Assembly (NCBI GenBank): GCA_043763605.1
Contig: JAYULM010000344.1
Coordinates: forward strand, 1 to 9,780
DNA from: JACMIU01 sp043763605
GTDB lineage: Bacteria; Armatimonadota; Armatimonadia; Armatimonadales; Armatimonadaceae
Direction: 5' to 3'
DNA length: 9,780 bases
Made by a program: the position numbers and the translations under genes. This document shows, in pieces, positions 5,521 through 9,780 of this stretch (within the stretch, counting starts at the first letter, position 1; every line of letters starts with the position of its first letter). The notes beneath the pieces were generated by a model. The model saw nothing but the letters and a program-made list of their open reading frames with translations. It had not been told where the DNA came from and ran no database searches.

Positions 5521-6715
5521 CCGAAGAAAACGCCAAAGCCGCCGCGAACTCCCCCATCAAATCCCGCGTCCGCGACGGCAAGTGCGGCTGAAACACCGCC
5601 ACAATCCGCCGCCCGGGAAACGCCGAACGTGCCGCCGACAGCGTCGCGCGAAGTTCGGTCGGATGGTGCGCGTAATCGTCGATCACCGTCACGCCGCCCA
5701 CCTCCCCCAGCCGCTCGAACCGCCGCCCCGTCCCCGTGAACGACTCCAGTCCCGCACGGATTGCGGAGCGGTCAATACCTAACTGCTCTGCTACTGCTAA
5801 TGCTGCGAGTGCGTTGCTTGCGTTATGCGTGCCGGGAACTTGAAGAGTAATTATGCCCCACGGTTCATCAAGCACGAACACATCAAATACTTGCCCCGTT
5901 TGTTGGCGACGTATATCTGACGCAACGAAGTCAACCCCCATCTTGTCACGCACACTGTACGTGAGTTTATCCGCCCAACCCGGTACATTTACCCCTACAA
6001 CTCTATTCGTTTTCTCGTCGTCCGCGCAAAACACTACGGTTCCGTCCATCACCACTTGCCCTATAAACCGCTCGAACGAATCGAAAACGTGTTGCTCCGT
6101 GCCGTGATAGTCAAGGTGATCCGCTTCGATATTCAAGATCACCGCGATTTCCGGGTGCAGGTACAGAAACCCGTCGTACGCCTCGCACGACTCCGCGACC
6201 ACGAACTCCCCTTTGCCGTTGCGCGCGTTGCCGCCGATCAGCGGCAAGTCGCCGCCGATGAGGACCGTGGGGTCCAGGTTCGCCGCCATCAGGATCGACG
6301 CGACCATGCCCGTCGTCGTCGTTTTGCCGTGCGTTCCCGCGATAGCGATACCGCGTCCGGCGTTCACGATGGCACCCAACACTTCGGGACGTCGGTAGAT
6401 CGGGATGCCCTGCTCCTTCGCCGCGATCACTTCCGGGTTCGCCTGCGGGATCGCGTCCGACACGACGACGGCGGAAACGTCCGCGGCGACCTGTGCTGCG
6501 TCATGCGCCGTGTAGATCGTCGCGCCGACCGCTTCGAGCCGCGCTTTCACGGTCGCCGAAATGCCGGGGTCCGCGCCGCGAATCGTCCGCCCGCGCTCGG
6601 CAAGCACCTGCGCAATCGCGCTCATGCCCGCCCCGCCAATGCCGACGAAATACAGCGCGCCGTCCGGGGGGAGTGGGCGCGGTTCGCTTGGGATGATGTG
6701 GTCTGTGTGATGCAT
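5339..6715 (-). CDS. murC: UDP-N-acetylmuramate--L-alanine ligase (main part, interrupted)
   Basis: MurC adds L-alanine to UDP-MurNAc using ATP in the cytoplasm, the first peptide step of peptidoglycan synthesis. The first 397 or so of 458 residues are canonical. They include the UDP-binding FVGIGGAGMSAIAQVL (23-38), P-loop GTHGKTTTTG (127-136), ESCEAYDGFLYLHP (175-188), NIEADHLDYHG (195-205), GTHNASNALAA (295-305), DDYAHHPTEL (346-355) and FQPHLPSRTRDLM (375-387). After AAALAFSSDV (391-400) the frame enters the palindrome 5352-5541 and ends in repeat-encoded, Pro- and Gly-rich sequence without the rest of the domain. That remainder lies in another frame at about 5086-5375. The ATG at 6715 has no clear Shine-Dalgarno; the palindrome 6733-6899 is immediately upstream, where murG is usually found. 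MurC is normally essential, so assembly error, recoding or a second copy must be considered. Confidence 0.93.
   Translation of the reverse strand: MHHTDHIIPSEPRPLPPDGALYFVGIGGAGMSAIAQVLAERGRTIRGADPGISATVKARLEAVGATIYTAHDAAQVAADVSAVVVSDAIPQANPEVIAAKEQGIPIYRRPEVLGAIVNAGRGIAIAGTHGKTTTTGMVASILMAANLDPTVLIGGDLPLIGGNARNGKGEFVVAESCEAYDGFLYLHPEIAVILNIEADHLDYHGTEQHVFDSFERFIGQVVMDGTVVFCADDEKTNRVVGVNVPGWADKLTYSVRDKMGVDFVASDIRRQQTGQVFDVFVLDEPWGIITLQVPGTHNASNALAALAVAEQLGIDRSAIRAGLESFTGTGRRFERLGEVGGVTVIDDYAHHPTELRATLSAARSAFPGRRIVAVFQPHLPSRTRDLMGEFAAALAFSSDVAPTPPPPLRRRGGSKEFRDWHTRQPPRRTNSPLSCGAGEGGWGGGGDIRRKRQSRLPH
5352..5541. repeat. GC-rich inverted repeat inserted within murC (family 2-like)
   Basis: Left arm 5352-5427 and right arm about 5474-5541 are complementary apart from an extra 8-nt unit (A plus seven C) in the left arm near 5384-5399. 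Each arm runs from murC-like coding sequence (GGCTTTGGCGTTTTCTTCGG at 5353-5372) into C-runs and then GCTCCGCAGGAGAGGGGGGAG. CTCC-GCA-GGAG makes a small hairpin within each arm. The element contains at least four 7-nt C or G homopolymers (5385-5391, 5393-5399, 5437-5443, 5502-5508). Both murC frames are open across it, so the exact point of the frame change cannot be placed. Confidence 0.93.
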
Positions 6716-6732
6716 TTTTGGTTTAGTTCATC

Positions 6733-6899
6733 GGGCGTTTGTTTCGGACGCTGAAGCGTTCCGCTGGAAGCCTTCGGCTGTAGACGCTTCGCGTCACCGG
6801 TGGCGTTTGGCTCGCGCGACAATCGCTCGGCTGCCCGACCCGAAGGGTCTACAGCCGAAGGCTTCCAGCGGAACGCTTCAGCGTCCGAAACAAACGCCC
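6733..6899. repeat. Perfect 53-bp inverted repeat between ftsW and murC (family 1)
   Basis: Arms 6733-6785 and 6847-6899 are exact reverse complements over 53 bp, with a 61-bp spacer. Each arm contains GGACGC-TGAA-GCGT(T)CC (6746-6762) and AGCC-TTC-GGCT (6769-6779), the same two-hairpin plan as 4963-5095. It fills the ftsW-murC junction, where murG commonly lies; no murG remnant is visible. The perfect arms suggest recent formation or active homogenisation. Confidence 0.96.
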
Positions 6900-6912
6900 T
6901 CGCCCGTCAATC

Positions 6913-8217
6913 TCAATTCCGAACCTCCGGTCCCACGACCATGCCGTGCCGCCCCGACACCGGCGAACGCCACGCGTTCGCGCCGGGCGCGGGTAGCGAC
7001 GCCGACGCGCGCGCCTCGGATTCGTCGGCGACGCGGCGCAGTTCCCGTGCCATTTCGCGCGGGTCACGCCGGAACGGGTGTTGCGAGATATTGAGCAACA
7101 CGCCGATGGAACCGAGCGTCGCCACCAGCGACGAACCGCCGTACGACAGGAACGGGAGCGGTATCCCGGTCGCTGGAATGACACCGGTGACGACCGCCAT
7201 GTTCTCGAACGCCTGCACCGCGATAATACTCGTGATGCCGGTCGCCAGAAGCGAGCCGAACGGGTCTTTGGAACGCCCGGCGATATGATACCCGCGCGCG
7301 ATCAGCCCGAACAGGAGCGTAATGGTGATCGTCGTACCGACGAACCCGAACTCCTCGCCCAGGATCGCGAACACGAAGTCGGTGCGTTGCGCGGGCAGGT
7401 TGCCGGGGAACTTTTCGCGCGATTCGCCCAGTCCCAGACCCGTTATGCCGCCGGTCCCGAGCGCGATGGTCCCGCGCTTGACCTGCCAACCCGCGCCTTT
7501 TACGTCGGCGTCGGGGTTCAGGAACGTTTCGATGCGCTTCCACCGGTAGTTGTCGGTGCCTTTCGCGAGCGACAGAAACAGCCCCGCCAGGAACGCCCCG
7601 GCGAGCGCGGCGGCGATCCACCGCTTCTTGACGCCGCCGGTAAACAGCATCAGCAACGCCGCGCCGAACAGCGTGATCGCTGTGCCCAGGTCCGGCTCCT
7701 TCTCGACCGCGAGAATTGTCGCCACCGGGACGATGACCAGCGACCACAGCCCGGCAGTCAGCGGCTGGTGCGCGATGCGCGGGCGTTGTGCCAGACATTT
7801 GGCGAGGTACAGGATCAGAAACACTTTGGCGAACTCGGACGGCTGTAACTGCACCGGTCCGACCTTGATCCAGCGTTCCGCGCCCTGAGCACCGTGCCCG
7901 CCGAAGTGGACGAAGACCAGCATCGCCATCGTCACGATCATCCCGGCGTCCGCGAACTTTGCGAGTTTCCAGTACGGGATCTTCGAGACCGCGACCATGA
8001 AGACCAGCCCGATCACCGCGAACAGGGCTTGCCGCTTCAGGAAGTACATCGGGTCGCCGCCGGTGTACTTCACGGACTCGGCGAACGCGTACGAGGCGTC
8101 ATACACCAGCACGACGCCGAACGAGACGAGCAGTAGCGTTAGCACGAACAGTATCCAGTCGGGCGCGAACGCTTTGTCTACCGGGAGGTAGCGTGGGTCG
8201 GTTTTGGTTGTCGTCAT
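6913..8217 (-). CDS. ftsW: Peptidoglycan glycosyltransferase FtsW (SEDS family)
   Basis: FtsW is the septal SEDS polymerase that joins lipid II into glycan strands together with its partner class B PBP. The 434-residue product has about ten hydrophobic segments from residue 21 to about 376. SEDS hallmarks are RWIKVGPVQLQPSEFAK (115-131), VEKEPDLGTAITL (171-183), GESREKFPGNLPAQRTDFVF (264-283) with the invariant Asp at 280, GEEFGFVG (287-294) and the last-helix motif IPLPFLSYGGSS (352-363). The basic, Ala- and Arg-rich C-terminal tail (about 380-434) is cytoplasmic and poorly conserved. Placement between murD and murC in a dcw cluster favours FtsW over RodA. The ATG overlaps the TGA of the DUF559 gene as ATGA, so translation is probably coupled to that unusual neighbour. 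No strong Shine-Dalgarno is present. Confidence 0.95.
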   Translation of the reverse strand: MTTTKTDPRYLPVDKAFAPDWILFVLTLLLVSFGVVLVYDASYAFAESVKYTGGDPMYFLKRQALFAVIGLVFMVAVSKIPYWKLAKFADAGMIVTMAMLVFVHFGGHGAQGAERWIKVGPVQLQPSEFAKVFLILYLAKCLAQRPRIAHQPLTAGLWSLVIVPVATILAVEKEPDLGTAITLFGAALLMLFTGGVKKRWIAAALAGAFLAGLFLSLAKGTDNYRWKRIETFLNPDADVKGAGWQVKRGTIALGTGGITGLGLGESREKFPGNLPAQRTDFVFAILGEEFGFVGTTITITLLFGLIARGYHIAGRSKDPFGSLLATGITSIIAVQAFENMAVVTGVIPATGIPLPFLSYGGSSLVATLGSIGVLLNISQHPFRRDPREMARELRRVADESEARASASLPAPGANAWRSPVSGRHGMVVGPEVRN

Positions 8218-8765
8218 AGTCTGGCTTTTGCCCCCGCATTGCCCGTAGCCCCCCTATCCCCCAGCCCCTTTCCCCCCGCAGACGGGGAGAAAGGGGAGTC
8301 AGACACCGGGGATAACACGCTACAGGCGACGCCTTCCGGCTCCCCTTTCTCTCCGTCTGCGGGGGGAAAGGGGCTGGGGGATAGGGGGGGCACAGGTCGC
8401 GCCCCGGATAAATGGCGGGCGGTATCTTCTATGGTTTTCAGCACGTAGGGCATGGTGTGAGTTACTTCTTCATCGGTGAATCTTGCAAAGGTATAACCAA
8501 GTTCAGTAATCAGCATTTGGCGTACCTCGTCGCGTTCGGCTTGTTCGGGTTCGGTATGATAACCGCCATCGACCTCGATAATCATTTTGAGTGCCTTACA
8601 ATAGAAATCGGCGATAAAGCGCGTGTTCGGAATTGGGTGTTGGCGACGGAACTCGTGTCCGTCCAACTGGCTACGGCGCAACATTTGCCAGAGTGCATTT
8701 TCGCTCGGCGTCGGGTCGCGGCGCATCCGGCGGGCGAAGTCGATTTGTATCGGGCGTTCGTACAT
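8214..8765 (-). CDS. DUF559 (Vsr-like PD-(D/E)XK) nuclease-fold protein with repeat-encoded tail
   Basis: Residues 1-120 are a complete DUF559 domain, whose clan includes Vsr and other PD-(D/E)XK endonucleases. PTPSENALWQMLRRSQLDG (19-36) holds the conserved Glu. Next are EFRRQHPI (38-45), FIADFYC (50-56) with Asp53, IIEVDGGYH (62-70) with Glu64, Asp66 and His70, and GYTFARFTDEEV (90-101). Putative catalytic residues are therefore present. Residues from about 126 to 172 (PLSPSPFPPADGEKGE and its mirror) are translation of the palindrome 8249-8389. GAGGA (8770-8774) is 4 nt before the ATG, and the ATG directly follows the murD TAA. The stop overlaps the ftsW start. The domain region is visibly less GC-rich than neighbouring dcw genes. 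It is foreign to dcw clusters; the substrate and role are unknown. Confidence 0.88.
   Translation of the reverse strand: MYERPIQIDFARRMRRDPTPSENALWQMLRRSQLDGHEFRRQHPIPNTRFIADFYCKALKMIIEVDGGYHTEPEQAERDEVRQMLITELGYTFARFTDEEVTHTMPYVLKTIEDTARHLSGARPVPPLSPSPFPPADGEKGEPEGVACSVLSPVSDSPFSPSAGGKGLGDRGATGNAGAKARL
8249..8389. repeat. REPIN-like inverted repeat at the 3' end of the DUF559 gene (family 2)
   Basis: The 50-bp arms 8249-8298 and 8340-8389 are complementary with one mismatch, around a 41-bp spacer. Each arm contains CCCCTTTCCCCCC-GCAGAC-GGGGAGAAAGGGG-like halves that fold on themselves, so the unit is two hairpins in inverted orientation. It is translated as the Pro- and Gly-rich tail of the DUF559 protein. 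The arm sequence is nearly the same as that of 8778-8940. Confidence 0.95.
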
Positions 8766-9780
8766 TTAGTCCTCAGAGTCCCCCCTATCCCCCCGCCCCT
8801 TTCCCCCCGCAGACGGAGGAGAAAGGGGAGCACCGGAGGCGGGAGGCACGAACGTTTCCCCGGCAGACAAGACTTCTGCACTTCTGGCTCCCCTTTCTCC
8901 TCCGTCTGCAGGGGGAAAGGGGCGGGGGGATAGGGGGGACATTGAACGCACCGCCCCCCGAAAAACCGCCCCCCGCTCCTCGAACCCCGAAAACATATCG
9001 AACGACGCGCAACCCGGCACCAGCATCACCGTATCGCCAACCGTCGCCAGTTCCGTCGCCATAGTCACCGCATCCCCGAGCGAGTCCGCAAACGATACGT
9101 CGCCCGCGTCCATCCCGGCGACGCGCAAGCCGTCCGCGATCTCCTGCTTCGCCGCGCCGATCAGCACCACTTTGCGGGCGTTGCGCTTCAGCGATTCGTA
9201 CATCGGGGTCAAGTCACCGCCCTTGTGAATCCCGCCCGCGATAGCCACGAGCGGTGTAACGATTGCCGACACGGACGCTTCGACAGCGGCGGGATTCGTG
9301 CACATCGAATTGTTAATATAGCGCACCCCGGCGACTTCGGCGACGAACTCCATCCGGTGCGCCACCCCGCGAAACGATTTCACTGCACTGCGAACAGCCT
9401 CGACATCTACTTTAAATGCCAGCGTTATCGCTGCCGCCGCAAGCACGTTGGCAACGTTGTGATCACCTGGCATCGGTACTTCATTTGCTTTTATCAAAAA
9501 CTGCTCTTCGATGCCATCCCCATCTGCCCAAAGTTCGCCATCGAAACGGTAGAAACCGTAAGGAATTGGTCCACTTGTCGTGAATGGGATTCGGCGGACT
9601 TTGAGCGGCTTGTATTGCACGTGCTTCTGGACCATACCGTCTTCGATATTGAAGACAGCGTAGTCGTCTTCCGTCTGGGCGGCGAAGATTTTCGCCTTCG
9701 CTTGTGCGTACTCGTCCATGCTCGCGTAGCGGTCCATGTGGTCGACCGACAGGTTCAGCCACGCCGCGACTTTCGGGCGG
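8766..9780 (-). CDS. murD: UDP-N-acetylmuramoyl-L-alanine--D-glutamate ligase (5' end outside window)
   Basis: MurD adds D-glutamate to UDP-MurNAc-L-Ala in the cytoplasm. The frame is open to the right edge and reads RPKVAAWLNLSVDHMDRY there, a Mur-ligase central-domain motif, so the Met at 9737 is internal and the N-terminal UDP and P-loop regions lie outside. Further motifs are GDHNVANVLAAA (9441-9467), HRMEFVAEVAGVRYINNS, IAGGIHKGGDL and the C-terminal PGCASFDMFSGFEERGAVF. The usual DSKATN motif reads NNSMCTN (near 9294-9315). The native protein should end soon after FRGAV. The last 55 or so residues, including SPRPFPPADGGERG and SPPSAGGKGRGDRG, are encoded by the palindrome 8778-8940. The stop TAA directly abuts the DUF559 ATG. 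Confidence 0.95.
   Translation of the reverse strand, partial: RPKVAAWLNLSVDHMDRYASMDEYAQAKAKIFAAQTEDDYAVFNIEDGMVQKHVQYKPLKVRRIPFTTSGPIPYGFYRFDGELWADGDGIEEQFLIKANEVPMPGDHNVANVLAAAAITLAFKVDVEAVRSAVKSFRGVAHRMEFVAEVAGVRYINNSMCTNPAAVEASVSAIVTPLVAIAGGIHKGGDLTPMYESLKRNARKVVLIGAAKQEIADGLRVAGMDAGDVSFADSLGDAVTMATELATVGDTVMLVPGCASFDMFSGFEERGAVFRGAVRSMSPLSPRPFPPADGGERGARSAEVLSAGETFVPPASGAPLSPPSAGGKGRGDRGDSED
8778..8940. repeat. REPIN-like inverted repeat at the murD 3' end (family 2)
   Basis: The 54-bp arms 8778-8831 and 8887-8940 differ by a single base (C-run versus T at 8910), with a 55-bp spacer. The arm begins CCCCCCTATCCCCCCGCCCC and ends GCAGACGGAGGAGAAAGGGG, like 8249-8298 apart from a few changes. 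It lies inside the murD reading frame, adds a repeat-encoded tail to MurD, and ends 12 nt before the DUF559 start codon. Confidence 0.95.

Noticed and set aside
8249..8940. CRISPR array or IS element around the DUF559 gene
   Set aside because: There are only two repeat units, each a palindrome with different spacers, and no cas gene or transposase. DUF559 is a nuclease fold, not a known IS transposase.
8237..8944. CATTG at 8237-8241 and 8940-8944 as a target-site duplication of the DUF559 cassette
   Set aside because: It is only 5 bp, it is not adjacent to the arm at one side (seven bases away), and it is expected often by chance.
8412..9064. Plus-strand open frames across the DUF559 gene and family-2 palindromes
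   Set aside because: They mirror the palindromes (the PFPP...SAGGKG type peptides appear on both strands) and antisense of DUF559 and murD. There is no ribosome site or domain.

Overview
This is a high-GC bacterial chromosome segment holding a division and cell wall (dcw) cluster. Every gene reads on the minus strand, so transcription runs from the right edge to the left: murD (5' end cut off by the window), a DUF559 nuclease gene, ftsW, murC (split by an inserted palindrome), ddl, ftsQ, a DUF881 gene, a small-basic-protein (sbp/DUF1290) gene and ftsA. Together they encode three peptidoglycan-precursor enzymes (MurD, MurC, Ddl), the septal polymerase FtsW, the divisome bridge FtsQ and the FtsZ membrane anchor FtsA. 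ftsZ would be expected just left of position 1. No rRNA, tRNA, CRISPR array, classical insertion sequence or clear intrinsic terminator was seen.

The host is uncertain. Three things fit a lineage such as Armatimonadota, with Chloroflexota as an alternative: DUF881-Sbp sitting between ftsQ and ftsA, FtsA with an amphipathic tail, and dense GC-rich palindromes with a DUF559 nuclease. This is inference from gene content, not a database match. murG and murB, which usually lie ftsW-murG-murC-murB-ddl, are absent; a palindrome occupies each of those two slots.

The striking feature is repeat density: seven large inverted repeats plus one small one in under 10 kb, sitting in nearly every gene junction and once inside a coding region. 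They fall into families. Family 1 (1-84, 4963-5095, 6733-6899) carries a TTCGGACG...TGAA hairpin, and two copies differ by compensatory base changes. Family 2 (8249-8389, 8778-8940, and the looser relative 5352-5541) consists of C-rich arms, each able to fold on itself, in inverted pairs. This resembles the REPIN layout. Family 3 (1337-1419) is built of ACTGACCACT words. A small fourth type lies at 3863-3900.

These repeats shape the genes. They supply stop codons and C-terminal tails (sbp, murC, murD, DUF559), put murC in two frames, and separate a strong Shine-Dalgarno from the ftsA start in a way that hairpin folding would restore to about 9 nt. The DUF559 nuclease gene is bracketed by two family-2 palindromes and fits between murD (TAA-ATG) and ftsW (ATGA overlap) without a gap. 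The best candidate for an undescribed system is this nuclease plus palindromes pairing.
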